Shown: piece by piece, positions 52,897-63,221 of the stretch | How the letters are laid out: each line of letters begins with the position of its first letter | Numbering within the stretch: the stretch's first letter is position 1 | Assembly: GCA_017548765.1 (NCBI GenBank) | Contig: JAFYZH010000015.1 | Span: 21,793-85,792, forward strand | Direction: 5' to 3' | From: Lachnospiraceae bacterium | GTDB taxonomy: Bacteria > Bacillota > Clostridia > Lachnospirales > Lachnospiraceae | DNA: 64,000 nt | Program-made: the position numbers and the translations under genes | The notes under the pieces: model-generated | The model's database searches: none | Told to the model about the DNA's origin: nothing | The model's input: the letters and a program-made list of their open reading frames with translations, nothing else

Positions 52897-53430
52897 ATGT
52901 GGTTGGAAACGAATAGACTGGTGATCCGGGATCTGAAGCGCGAGGATGCGGCGGGATTTGTGCGGATGGCGGCGGACGGAAGTCTGGAGGAGAGCATCGG
53001 CTTTGACGCCGGATGCGGAGCCTGGATGAATGCGTGGTTCGAGAAGGCGATCGCCTTAGCAAATGCGGATGATCCGCGGGGCCCTTTTCTGGCCTATGCG
53101 ATCGAAACGAAGGATACGAAAGAAGTGATCGGCTCGGTCGGCTGTTCCTATTATGACGACCTGAAGAAGGTCGGGATCACGTATTTTATCGGGGCTGATG
53201 TGAGAAACCGGGGCTATGCAGCGGAGGCAGTCTGCGCGTTCGTACCGTATTTCTTCGAGCACTTCGATGAGACGACATTGATCGCGAACATCCTGACGGA
53301 AAATGTCCCGTCGCAAAAGGTGGCAGAGCAGGCAGGCTTTGTGCTGAACGAAGTCAAAATGTACCGGGACATCGAAGATACAGAAGAGAAAATGTACTGC
53401 TTTTACAGCATTGACCGCCTAAAAAAGTGA
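52897..53430 (+). CDS. GNAT family N-acetyltransferase, RimJ/RimL type
   Basis: 177 residues. Starts with the typical LETNRLVIRDLKREDA strand and has GVTYFIGADVRNRGYAAEAV-like acetyl-CoA loop (VRNRGYA near residue 105) and VPSQKVAEQAGFVLNE near the C-terminus. Acetylates an amine, possibly a ribosomal protein N-terminus or a small molecule. 20 nt after the HEAT gene. Confidence 0.88.
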   Translation: MWLETNRLVIRDLKREDAAGFVRMAADGSLEESIGFDAGCGAWMNAWFEKAIALANADDPRGPFLAYAIETKDTKEVIGSVGCSYYDDLKKVGITYFIGADVRNRGYAAEAVCAFVPYFFEHFDETTLIANILTENVPSQKVAEQAGFVLNEVKMYRDIEDTEEKMYCFYSIDRLKK

Positions 53431-53456
53431 GGCGGTAACGATTTGGAGGGAAATCA

Positions 53457-54815
53457 ATGGATAAAAAAGAAAGAATAGAAAAACTGTACCATGAAGCATA
53501 TGAAAAGGGCATATTCAATGGCACCTGGTTGTATGCCGAGGACGGAAAGATCGTAAGTAAGGGAGCTGTCGGCTTCCGCGATTTTGACGATCAACTGCCG
53601 ATGCAGGAGGACACCCTGTTCCAGCTGGCTTCGATCACGAAGCAGTTCACGGCGGCTGCGGTCATGCTTTTGGTGAGGGAGGGGCGTTTAAGCCTCGAGG
53701 ATACTGTGACGAAATTCTACCCGGATCTGCCGTATCCGGAGGTCACGATCCGGAATCTGCTGACACATACCGGCGGTATTCCGGAAACCTACGATTACAA
53801 CATCATCATGAAGACTTTTCAGGAGGAACATCGCATTCTGGGTAGTGAAGGCGTGATCCGTTTCCTTTCGGAGGAAGGGGTGGAGCCGTGTTTCGCACCG
53901 GGCGAGCGCTTCGAGTACACCAACGGCGGCTACAACCTCCTGGCGGAGATCGTTGCGAAGGTCGCCGGCGTTCCGTTTGAGCAGTTTATGAAGGAAAGGA
54001 TCTTCGAGCCGGCCGGCATGAAGGATACCGCGGTCCGCCATATCTGGAGCGAAGGGCTTCCGAATGATAACATTGCCCGCAATATGGTGCAGGTCGACGG
54101 GGAGCACATCAAGGTCACGGATTCGGACGATGCGGACGTGATCGCGTTCGACGGCTTGAACGGAGACGACTATGTATACACCAATATCTTCGATATGTTC
54201 AACTGGGACCGCGCACTGCGCGAGGAGAAGGTGGTGACGCTGGCTGAGCAGGATATCATGTATACACCGGGAAGGTTGAACGACGGCAGTGCGGCCGGTG
54301 TGGGAGAGCATGGTGACGGTTATGCCTTCGGCTGGGGCATCCAGAACGATCCCGTGTTCGGACGGATCGCGAGCCACGGCGGCGGTATGCCGGGCCTCAG
54401 CACCTGGTTCCAGCATTTTGTCGACCGCGACCGTGTGCTGGTGCTGCTGAACTGCCGTGAGAGCGAGGATGTCCGCGCGAACTTCAGCCTGTGGAAGGCG
54501 ATCCGCGCGATCGTCACCGACCAGGAGCCGGAGCAGGTCAACTGTATCGAAGATATCGTAAAGGAGCCGGATACGTCGAAATGGGCGTCCTACTGCGGAC
54601 GGTATGAGCATCCCGAAGAGGGAGAGATCCTTCTCGACGAAGTGTATGAAAAGGATGGTGCTTTGTACGCAAAGGCCATCGAAGAGGACGAAGAGATCGA
54701 ATTTTGCCTCTATCCGATCGGGGACCATGAATTCGGCCGTAAGACCGAATGGTACACCTTCAAATTCGAGGACGGCAACGTGACCTATAACGAAGTCACC
54801 TGCAAGAAAAAGTAA
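53457..54815 (+). CDS. Beta-lactamase-fold serine hydrolase (class C type)
   Basis: 452 residues. Active-site motifs: SITK (SxxK) near residue 58, YTN (YxN) near 153, and HGG (in place of KTG) near 307. This set is typical of class C-like esterases or D-amino-acid peptidases rather than resistance enzymes. No signal peptide, so cytoplasmic. A separate C-terminal beta domain covers about 365-450. GGAGG lies upstream of the ATG. Confidence 0.85.
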   Translation: MDKKERIEKLYHEAYEKGIFNGTWLYAEDGKIVSKGAVGFRDFDDQLPMQEDTLFQLASITKQFTAAAVMLLVREGRLSLEDTVTKFYPDLPYPEVTIRNLLTHTGGIPETYDYNIIMKTFQEEHRILGSEGVIRFLSEEGVEPCFAPGERFEYTNGGYNLLAEIVAKVAGVPFEQFMKERIFEPAGMKDTAVRHIWSEGLPNDNIARNMVQVDGEHIKVTDSDDADVIAFDGLNGDDYVYTNIFDMFNWDRALREEKVVTLAEQDIMYTPGRLNDGSAAGVGEHGDGYAFGWGIQNDPVFGRIASHGGGMPGLSTWFQHFVDRDRVLVLLNCRESEDVRANFSLWKAIRAIVTDQEPEQVNCIEDIVKEPDTSKWASYCGRYEHPEEGEILLDEVYEKDGALYAKAIEEDEEIEFCLYPIGDHEFGRKTEWYTFKFEDGNVTYNEVTCKKK

Positions 54816-54838
54816 GAAAAAGCGAATAAACATAAAAC

Positions 54839-54873
54839 ACCCCGGAGCACGGAAAATGCTTCGGGGTCGTTTT
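54839..54873. terminator. Shared terminator between convergent genes
   Basis: ACCCCG-AGCA (54839-54849) pairs with TGCT-CGGGGT (54857-54867) and has T-rich sequence on the plus side and A-rich on the minus-strand reading side, so it can serve both the hydrolase and asnA. Confidence 0.8.
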
Positions 54874-54892
54874 TGTATATGCTATGTAAGAA

Positions 54893-55900
54893 TTAAAGCA
54901 AATGGATGCCATTGGCCGCGCACGCGGTTCTGGTAGCGTCATCCCACAGGCTCGACTGAACCTCGCCGATGTGCGCGCATCCGAGCAGGAGCATGCACAG
55001 ACGGGACTGGCCGATGCCGCCGCCGATGGTGTACGGAAGTTCACCGTTCAGCAACAGGCTGTGGAAGTAGGAAGTGCGGCGATCGTCACAGTTCGCGATG
55101 GTCAGCTGCTTATCCAAGGACTCGGGGCTTACGCGGATGCCCATCGAGGAAAGCTCGAACGCACAACCCAGGGTGTCATCCCAGAAGAGGAGATCGCCGT
55201 TTAAGTCCCAGTCATCGTAGTCCGGAGCACGATTGCCGTGCGGCTTTCCGGATGCGAGAGCACCGCCGATCTGCATGATGAAGGTGGTCTTGTGATCCTT
55301 CAGGAAGGCCTGCTCACGCTCTTCGGGTGTGAGGTCGGGGAACATATCCTCGAGTTCCTGTGATGTGATGAAGGTCACCTCGCGGGACAATGTGGTCTTC
55401 ACGGAAGGGTATTCCGCCTTCAGCGCGTCGAGTGTATTGCAAACGGAAGTCACGATGTTGCGCACCGTTTCCTTCAGGTAGTCGAAATTACGGTCGGAGA
55501 CGGAGATGATCTTCTCCCAGTCCCACTGATCCACGTAGATGGAGTGGAGATTATCCAGTTCCTCGTCGCGGCGGATGGCGTTCATATCGGTGTAGAGACC
55601 TTCATGCATGGAAAAACCATAGGTCTTTAGCGCGAGACGCTTCCACTTCGCGAGAGAGTGAACGACCTGCGCATCCTTACCGATGGCGGGTACGTCGAAG
55701 CCGACGGGGCGCTCCCAGCCGCTCAGATTATCGTTCAATCCGGAGTCCGCCAACACGAAGAGCGGCGCGGACACGCGGCGCAGGTTCAAATGCTCCTCGA
55801 TCTGAGCCTGGAAGCATTTACGGATGGAGGCGATGGCGCACTGCAGGTCGAAACCCTTAAGCGCGGGCACATATCCCTCCGGAATCTTGATCTTATTCAT
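54893..55900 (-). CDS. asnA: Aspartate-ammonia ligase (asparagine synthetase A)
   Basis: 335 residues, normal length. Class II synthetase-like fold; ammonia-dependent formation of asparagine. Motifs include VSAPLFVLADSGLNDNLSGWERPVGFD near the N-terminus, YVDQWDWEK, NRAPDYDDWDLNGDLLFWDD, and the C-terminal GGGIGQSRLCMLLL. Start ATG at 55900 with GGAGGAT upstream on the minus strand; own promoter at 55981-56009. Confidence 0.96.
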   Translation of the reverse strand: MNKIKIPEGYVPALKGFDLQCAIASIRKCFQAQIEEHLNLRRVSAPLFVLADSGLNDNLSGWERPVGFDVPAIGKDAQVVHSLAKWKRLALKTYGFSMHEGLYTDMNAIRRDEELDNLHSIYVDQWDWEKIISVSDRNFDYLKETVRNIVTSVCNTLDALKAEYPSVKTTLSREVTFITSQELEDMFPDLTPEEREQAFLKDHKTTFIMQIGGALASGKPHGNRAPDYDDWDLNGDLLFWDDTLGCAFELSSMGIRVSPESLDKQLTIANCDDRRTSYFHSLLLNGELPYTIGGGIGQSRLCMLLLGCAHIGEVQSSLWDDATRTACAANGIHLL

Positions 55901-55980
55901 AATAGGAATCCTCCTGATGGTTTAAGTCGATGCGGGCAATGCTTTTTGCCTGTCCTTACATCATGAAAAACACGGAAATA

Positions 55981-56009
55981 AGTGTAGCACAAGCCCTTAT
56001 GTCTGTCAA
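55981..56009 (-). promoter_or_regulatory. Promoter of asnA
   Basis: On the minus strand TTGACA (56009-56004), 17-nt spacer, TACACT (55986-55981). Confidence 0.78.
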
Positions 56010-56022
56010 GAAAAACCCAAGG

Positions 56023-56787
56023 TCAGATATTCTTTTTGTAGATCAGATACAGGCCGGACAGCAGAAGGTCATTGTCATATTCGATCTTATGACGACAGGA
56101 GGGGATGACATAGCGTGCCATGCCACCGGTCGCAACGACCGTACACTTTGCACCGAGCTCATCATTGATCCGGTCTACCAGACCGTCCATCATGGCAGCG
56201 TTACCGAAGATCAGACCGCCGCGCATACATTCGATCGTGTTGCGGCCGATGACGCGCTTCGGTACTTCGAGGGAGATATCCGGCAGCTGCGCCGTGCTGT
56301 TCGACATCGCATTTGCCGCCGCCCGCAGACCCGGGGCGATCATACCGCCTAAGAAGTTGCGGTTCTTATCGATGACGGAGACCGTAGTCGCAGTGCCCAT
56401 GTCGAAGATGATCATGGGGCAGGGGTATTTCTCGAGGGCGCCGACTGCCGCGACCACGAGGTCCGCGCCGAGCTGCGCCGGATTTTCGATCAGGATGTTG
56501 AGGCCCGTTTTCACACCGGGACCCACCACGAGGGGAGCCTTGCCGAGTACACGCGTTACAGCCTGCGCGATCGTGTCGCCGATGGAAGGAACGACCGAAG
56601 AGATGATCGAGCCATCGATCTGGTCACAGGTGATCTTTTGGAAATCCAGGATACTCTGGAAGATGATCGAGTATTCAAACGGGGTTTTGTTGTGGTCACT
56701 GGAAACGCGTTCAGTGAAATAGATGGCATCGTCATCGATGCATCCGAAGGTTATATTTGTGTTGCCGATATCGATCGCGAAAATCAT
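56023..56787 (-). CDS. coaX: Type III pantothenate kinase
   Basis: 254 residues. First step of coenzyme A synthesis. ASKHA-fold motifs: IDIGNTNITFG at the N-terminus, GPGVKTGLNI, GADLVVAAVGA, and IFDMGTATTVSV with GGMIAPGLRAAANAM. The type III form is CoaX, insensitive to CoA feedback. Transcribed divergently from ilvN. Confidence 0.95.
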   Translation of the reverse strand: MIFAIDIGNTNITFGCIDDDAIYFTERVSSDHNKTPFEYSIIFQSILDFQKITCDQIDGSIISSVVPSIGDTIAQAVTRVLGKAPLVVGPGVKTGLNILIENPAQLGADLVVAAVGALEKYPCPMIIFDMGTATTVSVIDKNRNFLGGMIAPGLRAAANAMSNSTAQLPDISLEVPKRVIGRNTIECMRGGLIFGNAAMMDGLVDRINDELGAKCTVVATGGMARYVIPSCRHKIEYDNDLLLSGLYLIYKKNI

Positions 56788-56923
56788 GTCAAGTTCTCCT
56801 TATCTGGGGTGTCATCCCCTGCATATCATGCGTATAATCTATCAAAAAAAGGGAAAAAATGCAAGTAAAAACGAAAAATGGGCCGAATATACCTTTCCAA
56901 ACATAAGGAAAATGAAAAAGAGG

Positions 56924-56952
56924 TTGACAATGCAAAATGGAATTGTTAAGAT
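56924..56952 (+). promoter_or_regulatory. Promoter of ilvN
   Basis: TTGACA (56924-56929), 17-nt spacer, TAAGAT (56947-56952). The leader has a hairpin AAGGTTA/TAACCTT (about 56984-57005) but no T-box or clear leader peptide. Confidence 0.75.
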
Positions 56953-57028
56953 AATAGTTAGCATTTTCATACATGCTGACAAGGAAGGTTAGCGAAGCAT
57001 AACCTTAAACAAGGACAGGAGGAGCTTT

Positions 57029-57535
57029 ATGAACAATCGTATGGTATTATCCCTACTGGTGGATAACCAGGCCGGTGTCCTGAGCCGTGTGTCCGGTTTG
57101 TTCAGCCGCAGAGGGTACAACATTGACAGTCTTACCGTGGGAGTGACCGAGAACCCGAACTTTTCCCGTATGACCGTTGTCGCTTCCGGTGAACCGGAGG
57201 CTCTGGAGCAGATCTACAAGCAACTGGACAAACTGGTCGATGTGGTGGATATTAAGGAACTTGAGCCCGATTCATCGGTTACACGTGAACTGGTACTGAT
57301 CAAGGTTGCGGCTACTGCCGAGAATCGTCACAAAGTCGTGGCGGTCGCAGGCATTTTCCGTGCGAACATCATCGATGTGTCGCCGTCGTCCGTGATCATC
57401 GAACTCACGGGTAACAGCCAGAAGATCCAGGCATTCATTCATCTTTTGGAAGGTTTCGAGATCAAGCAGCTGGTCCGCACCGGCGTTGCGGGACTTCCCA
57501 GAGGAGCGGAAGACGAGCCGTATCTCGAGGATTGA
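57029..57535 (+). CDS. ilvN: Acetolactate synthase small (regulatory) subunit
   Basis: 168 residues with an N-terminal ACT domain (SLLVDNQAGVLSRVSGLFSRRGYNIDSLTVG) for valine feedback and the usual C-terminal domain. Normally paired with the catalytic subunit IlvB, which is not in this window. AGGAGGAG before the ATG. Confidence 0.95.
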   Translation: MNNRMVLSLLVDNQAGVLSRVSGLFSRRGYNIDSLTVGVTENPNFSRMTVVASGEPEALEQIYKQLDKLVDVVDIKELEPDSSVTRELVLIKVAATAENRHKVVAVAGIFRANIIDVSPSSVIIELTGNSQKIQAFIHLLEGFEIKQLVRTGVAGLPRGAEDEPYLED

Positions 57536-57604
57536 AGCAGTTATTTACAGGCATCGCCTGCAAAACAGGAGCATTTCGCTCCCGGAATATTTAAAACTTT
57601 TTAA

Positions 57605-58645
<1,041 letters not shown>

Positions 58646-58671
58646 TTCGATTAGATAGAAACAGCGATTTG

Positions 58672-58702
58672 CCGGGCAGGGTCACAAGCCCTGCCCGGTT
58701 TT
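58672..58702 (+). terminator. Terminator after ilvC
   Basis: CCGGGCAGGG (58672-58681) and CCCTGCCCGG (58689-58698), then four T. Confidence 0.88.
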
Positions 58703-58774
58703 CAAATATTCGGAAGGTTTGGCAGGACGTCCGAAAGGTTTGATCTTGGTTAGGGAAAAACGAGGAGAGAAGAG

Positions 58775-60190
58775 ATGCTGGGATATTTCAAGAAGAGAGT
58801 TTCCAAGAATATTACTACGACTATCATCGTCTGCGCGATTCTGATCGTGGTTGCGATGTGTGTCAGCAAGTTTGATTTCATCAAGTACATTACAGGTCCG
58901 ACGAAGGCAGATATGATGACTCCGATGTCGAAACTGGAAGGCAAATATGTCACATTTGACGTTGACGCAGTTTTGGCGAATTATATTCGTACATCATCGG
59001 AGACCACCAAAAATGGCGTAAGACAGGGAGATGCTAAATTGGTTTCTCTGGGATATATCGTTATCGTTGCGGACAGATCCGGAAACGCGGATGCGAAAGA
59101 TCATTACTTCGGCATCGTGGTACCGGCGAAGAGTGAAAAAACTTTGAATAAACTGTCGGATGATTACTGGGGTTACCTTTACGGCGGGGAATTGCCTGCA
59201 CCGTATCATTTCACGGGTTCCGTACGGAAGATCAAGACCGATGAGATAAAATTCTGGAATCAGATGATCAATGACATAAACAAAGAGACCGGTTACGACA
59301 AGTATTATGACATGTCATTCCTGGAAGCCTACACTGTCGATTTTGACAAGATCGGTACTTCTTCAAAGTTCCTTGTTATCTTTTGCTTCTGGGCTATGCT
59401 CGCGGTGCTCCTCTATGCGATCTTCCATGTAGTGATGTCCATGCTTTCTTTCAATGCTCCGATCAAAAAGTTCATCGCGAACAACCCCGGTCAGAGCATG
59501 GAAAAACTGGATGCTTCTTTCGCAAACGCGACGAAGATCAGCCCGGATGTGTTTGTATCCCCGGAGTACGTTTTCTATCGTAAGGGTGGTAAGGTATATG
59601 TAGTTGCATTGGCCGGTGTCGTATGGTCTTATGTATACACCTATAAGGGAACGAACTATCTTCGTTTGTACGGTGAGAACGGAAAGGTCATCGCAGCTCC
59701 CGCAGTTCCTGCTGCAGCTGCAGCCGTTAAGGAGATCGCCCGTGTTGCTCCGCACTGCGTATGCGGTTACAGCCCGGAACTGAATAAGATGTACACGCAG
59801 AATCTGGTCGCTTTCCTGGGACTTAAGTATTATCCTGCTAAACAGGCACAGCGCGATCAGGCACCCGCCGGCACATCCTTTGAGATGGATGTTGACGGAA
59901 CTCTGCGCCCGGCTACCCCGGTAAATACCGAAAACGAAGCAGCTCCTCAGCCTGAGGCTCTGCAGCCAGTATTTACACCGGGATCCGATGAGCTCGAAAA
60001 GGAACTGGCCGAAATGATGAACGGCACTTCCGAAAGCGCAGCCGAGGCAGCAGAGACGACCGCAGCAGAGGCTGTCGAGACTGCAACTGAGGCAGCTGAG
60101 ACCGCAACTGAAGCTGCGGAAGAAGTAAAAGAAAAGTCTCCGTACGATCTGGATTTCACTCCGATCGATACGGATCTCGATATCAAATAA
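58775..60190 (+). CDS. Two-span membrane protein with acidic tail, unrecognised
   Basis: 471 residues. Transmembrane helix at about 13-31, an extracytoplasmic domain to about 195, a second helix at about 197-220, then a cytoplasmic domain (about 225-365) with [21 protein letters not shown], and an acidic Ala/Glu/Thr-rich repeat tail (about 400-455, [10 protein letters not shown]). No family recognised with confidence. It interrupts the branched-chain amino-acid gene set without evident link to it. Ribosome site GAGGAGAGAAG. Confidence 0.75.
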   Translation: MLGYFKKRVSKNITTTIIVCAILIVVAMCVSKFDFIKYITGPTKADMMTPMSKLEGKYVTFDVDAVLANYIRTSSETTKNGVRQGDAKLVSLGYIVIVADRSGNADAKDHYFGIVVPAKSEKTLNKLSDDYWGYLYGGELPAPYHFTGSVRKIKTDEIKFWNQMINDINKETGYDKYYDMSFLEAYTVDFDKIGTSSKFLVIFCFWAMLAVLLYAIFHVVMSMLSFNAPIKKFIANNPGQSMEKLDASFANATKISPDVFVSPEYVFYRKGGKVYVVALAGVVWSYVYTYKGTNYLRLYGENGKVIAAPAVPAAAAAVKEIARVAPHCVCGYSPELNKMYTQNLVAFLGLKYYPAKQAQRDQAPAGTSFEMDVDGTLRPATPVNTENEAAPQPEALQPVFTPGSDELEKELAEMMNGTSESAAEAAETTAAEAVETATEAAETATEAAEEVKEKSPYDLDFTPIDTDLDIK

Positions 60191-60219
60191 TTGTAAATCA
60201 GAAACCGGAGGTATTGGTT

Positions 60220-61494
60220 ATGGGAATGACAATGACACAAAAGATATTGGCAGCAGCAGCCGGACTTGATAAGGTGGAAGCAGGACAGCTCATCGAAGCA
60301 AATCTGGATCTCGTGCTGGGCAATGATATCACGTCACCGGTAGCCATCCATGAAATGGATAAGTTTAAGGCAGAAGGCGTTTTTGATAAGGATAAGATCG
60401 CCCTGGTCATGGACCACTTCGTGCCGAATAAGGATATCAAGAGTGCGGAACACTGCAAATGCGTCCGCAACTTCGCCAATAAGAACAACATCACGAATTT
60501 CTTTGATGTCGGTCAGATGGGCATCGAGCATGCGCTGCTCCCGGAGCAGGGCCTGGTCGTAGCGGGCAATGTTGTGATCGGCGCGGATTCCCACACCTGT
60601 ACATATGGTGCTTTAGGCGCATTTTCCACGGGCGTAGGCTCGACGGATATGGCAGCCGGCATGGCGACCGGTAAGGCATGGTTTAAGGTTCCCGCAGCCA
60701 TCAAATTCGAACTCGTAGGAAAGCCCGCACCGTGGATCAGCGGTAAGGACATCATCCTGCACATCATCGGCACTATCGGCGTAGACGGCGCTCTGTACCA
60801 GTCGATGGAATTTGTCGGCGAGGGTATTCAGTACCTGTCCATGGACGACCGTTTCACGATCTCCAACATGGCGATCGAAGCAGGCGGAAAGAACGGTATC
60901 TTCCCGGTCGACGAGAAGACCATCGAGTTCATGAATGCGCATTCGAAGAAGCCTTATAAGATCTTCGAGGCAGATCCGGATGCAGAGTATGTTCAGACTT
61001 ATACGATCGACCTTTCGACACTGAAGTCGACGGTAGCGTTCCCGCATTTGCCGGAGAATACACACACCATCGATCAGGTAGGCGACATCGCAGTCGATCA
61101 GGTCGTTATCGGTTCCTGTACGAATGGTTATATGTCCGACCTTCGCACCGCTGCGAAGATCCTGAAAGGACAGAAGGTAGCAAAGGGAGTACGTTGCATC
61201 GTGATCCCGGCTACACAGACGATCTACTTAAAGGCACTGGAAGAGGGCCTGCTCACCACGTTCATCCAGGCGGGCGCTGTAGTCAGCACACCTACCTGCG
61301 GACCGTGCCTGGGTGGCTACATGGGCATCCTGGCAGCCGGCGAGCGTTGCGTTTCCACGACGAACCGTAACTTTGTCGGACGTATGGGACATGTAGATTC
61401 CGAAGTTTATCTGGCGAGCCCTGCCGTAGCGGCAGCATCGGCCATCACCGGTAAGATCACATCGCCGGCAGATATCGCGGGCCTTCAGGCTTGA
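60220..61494 (+). CDS. leuC: 3-isopropylmalate dehydratase large subunit
   Basis: 424 residues, the short aconitase-family form of Clostridia. Fe-S ligand cysteines lie in [10 protein letters not shown] and [12 protein letters not shown], with [23 protein letters not shown] upstream. With LeuD isomerises 2- to 3-isopropylmalate in leucine synthesis. ATG 60220 has GGAGG at 8-nt spacing. Confidence 0.96.
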   Translation: MGMTMTQKILAAAAGLDKVEAGQLIEANLDLVLGNDITSPVAIHEMDKFKAEGVFDKDKIALVMDHFVPNKDIKSAEHCKCVRNFANKNNITNFFDVGQMGIEHALLPEQGLVVAGNVVIGADSHTCTYGALGAFSTGVGSTDMAAGMATGKAWFKVPAAIKFELVGKPAPWISGKDIILHIIGTIGVDGALYQSMEFVGEGIQYLSMDDRFTISNMAIEAGGKNGIFPVDEKTIEFMNAHSKKPYKIFEADPDAEYVQTYTIDLSTLKSTVAFPHLPENTHTIDQVGDIAVDQVVIGSCTNGYMSDLRTAAKILKGQKVAKGVRCIVIPATQTIYLKALEEGLLTTFIQAGAVVSTPTCGPCLGGYMGILAAGERCVSTTNRNFVGRMGHVDSEVYLASPAVAAASAITGKITSPADIAGLQA

Positions 61495-61507
61495 AAGGAG
61501 TAGGACA

Positions 61508-62002
61508 ATGAAAGCGAACGGAACAGTTTTTAAGTTTCATGACAATGTAGATACGGATGTCATCATCCCGGCACGTTACCTGAACTCTTCGGATCCCGCA
61601 GAGTTGGCGAAGCACTGCATGGAAGATATCGATGCGACCTTCGTGAACAGAGTTGCTAAGGGCGACATCATCGTTGCAGGTAAGAACTTCGGTTGCGGCT
61701 CCTCCCGTGAGCATGCGCCGATCTCTATCAAGGCGGCAGGCGTCAGCTGCGTTATCGCAAAGACATTCGCCCGCATTTTCTACCGCAACGCGATCAATAT
61801 CGGTCTTCCGATCATCGAGTGCGAGGCTGCTTACGACGGCATCGACGCAGGCGATACGGTCGAGATCGACTTCGATGAAGGTATCATCTACAACCGTACC
61901 AAGGGTACACAGTTTAAGGGTCAGGCATTCCCTCCTTTCATGCAGAAGATCATCGCTGCCGAGGGTCTGATCAATTATATCAATCAGGGAAAGAACCAAT
62001 AA
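61508..62002 (+). CDS. leuD: 3-isopropylmalate dehydratase small subunit
   Basis: 164 residues with [17 protein letters not shown] near the N-terminus and [14 protein letters not shown] near residue 60, the family signature. Partner of leuC 13 nt upstream. leuA and leuB are not in the window. Confidence 0.96.
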   Translation: MKANGTVFKFHDNVDTDVIIPARYLNSSDPAELAKHCMEDIDATFVNRVAKGDIIVAGKNFGCGSSREHAPISIKAAGVSCVIAKTFARIFYRNAINIGLPIIECEAAYDGIDAGDTVEIDFDEGIIYNRTKGTQFKGQAFPPFMQKIIAAEGLINYINQGKNQ

Positions 62003-62023
62003 ACCGATTGGATCAGAGTAGTT

Positions 62024-63112
62024 ATGAAGAAAAAATGGGCGCCCATAGCGGCGGTTGTGTTGCTGTTGGTCATGCTCGTGTTGTGCATCCTTATGATCAT
62101 GGATTCGAAACGCGAGACTGTATACCAGGTGACACGATCCATGGAGATCGATCATAAAAAACTGGAGATCACTGCCTATGCCCGGAGCAGTCAGATGTCG
62201 AAAGCGAAACTATCGGAAAGCGTCGATGGTGCGTTTTCTCTTTGTCAGGAGTACTCGAGTAAGTATTTCGATGAAGAGAGTCCGACGAGTGAACTGGGAC
62301 GGATCGCGGATCTTCAGCGTAAAGGTGAGGGGGGACGATATGACTTGAGTCCTTCCCCGCTTCTTTTGGTCCGTTCAGCTCTGGCGCTTACCGAGCTTTC
62401 GGACGGCGCTTATGATGTGGCTGCAGGCGCTTTGTATCGTCTGTTTGAAGATCCGGAAGACTCCCCCTCGGAAGAGGAGATCCGGCGCGCACTTGAAACG
62501 TGCGGCGTCGAAGGCATCACAGTGGAAGATGGCGGAGTTCGCTTAAACTCCGGAGTTTTACTGGATCTGGAAAGTCTTACCGAAGGTTTCCTGTGCCGTA
62601 CCTTGGAAGAATACTTCGCGCTTTGTGGAGTTACAGATTTTTACATCCGTTATGGGGATACCGTATTTGTCATCGGTGAACGTCTTGAATCGAAGGGCGC
62701 TCTGTTCTGGAGCCGGACCGAGGTGGATCCGTATGTGATCGTATTTCCCGATGCTTATCCGGATCTTTTGGAGGATAAGCAAGGAGCCTGTGACGGATAT
62801 TATGCATGGGTCGCACGTCCGGAAGCAGCAAGGGCAAATGAAGAATATACCGATACGTTTCCGTTTGTATCGACCGTCGACGGACAACCATATGATCACG
62901 ATACCGGAGCGGTAGCCGTGCTTGTGGAAAATGGTCCGCGCGCGTGGTATGCGCATGCGTTGGCACGTATGTTCCTGGCCTTAGGAAAAGATAAATCGAT
63001 GAAGCTATTACAAAGCGGTATCCTGACATCTACGTTCGGTTTTCATATCCCCTGGGTGCGCTTCGAATCGATCGACGGAGAGGATTTTGTCTACGGTACG
63101 GTAGTATATTAA
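62024..63112 (+). CDS. ApbE-like membrane-anchored protein, degenerate
   Basis: 362 residues with one N-terminal membrane helix (about 5-26). The middle resembles FAD:protein FMN transferase ApbE: LALTELSDGAYDVAAGALYRLF, then LLDLESLTEGFL where ApbE has DLGGIAKGYA, and YIRYGDTVFVIG where ApbE has the GG(D/N) motif. The glycines and Asp needed for flavin transfer are not conserved, so activity is doubtful. Starts 22 nt after leuD. Confidence 0.6.
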   Translation: MKKKWAPIAAVVLLLVMLVLCILMIMDSKRETVYQVTRSMEIDHKKLEITAYARSSQMSKAKLSESVDGAFSLCQEYSSKYFDEESPTSELGRIADLQRKGEGGRYDLSPSPLLLVRSALALTELSDGAYDVAAGALYRLFEDPEDSPSEEEIRRALETCGVEGITVEDGGVRLNSGVLLDLESLTEGFLCRTLEEYFALCGVTDFYIRYGDTVFVIGERLESKGALFWSRTEVDPYVIVFPDAYPDLLEDKQGACDGYYAWVARPEAARANEEYTDTFPFVSTVDGQPYDHDTGAVAVLVENGPRAWYAHALARMFLALGKDKSMKLLQSGILTSTFGFHIPWVRFESIDGEDFVYGTVVY

Positions 63113-63130
63113 CTAAACATATTTTGAACG

Positions 63131-63187
63131 CCGGCCCGCAGTCGGCAACGACCGGCCTACGTGTGGTTGTTGCGGGTCGGTTTTTTG
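63131..63187 (+). terminator. Terminator after the ApbE-like gene
   Basis: CCGGCCCGCA (63131-63140) and TGCGGGTCGG (63171-63180), one G-T pair, then a T-run; the long loop has a further GGTCG/CGGCC-type stem. Confidence 0.75.
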
Positions 63188-63221
63188 TATACAAACATGA
63201 ACTTTTCGGAAAGGAGAAGAT

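Noticed and set aside
53457-54815. Antibiotic-resistance beta-lactamase
   Set aside because: No signal peptide, HGG in place of KTG and an extra C-terminal domain; fits esterase/peptidase relatives.
56953-57028. Leader peptide of the ilvN unit (short frame MLTRKVSEA)
   Set aside because: No ribosome site, no run of Leu, Val or Ile codons and no terminator.
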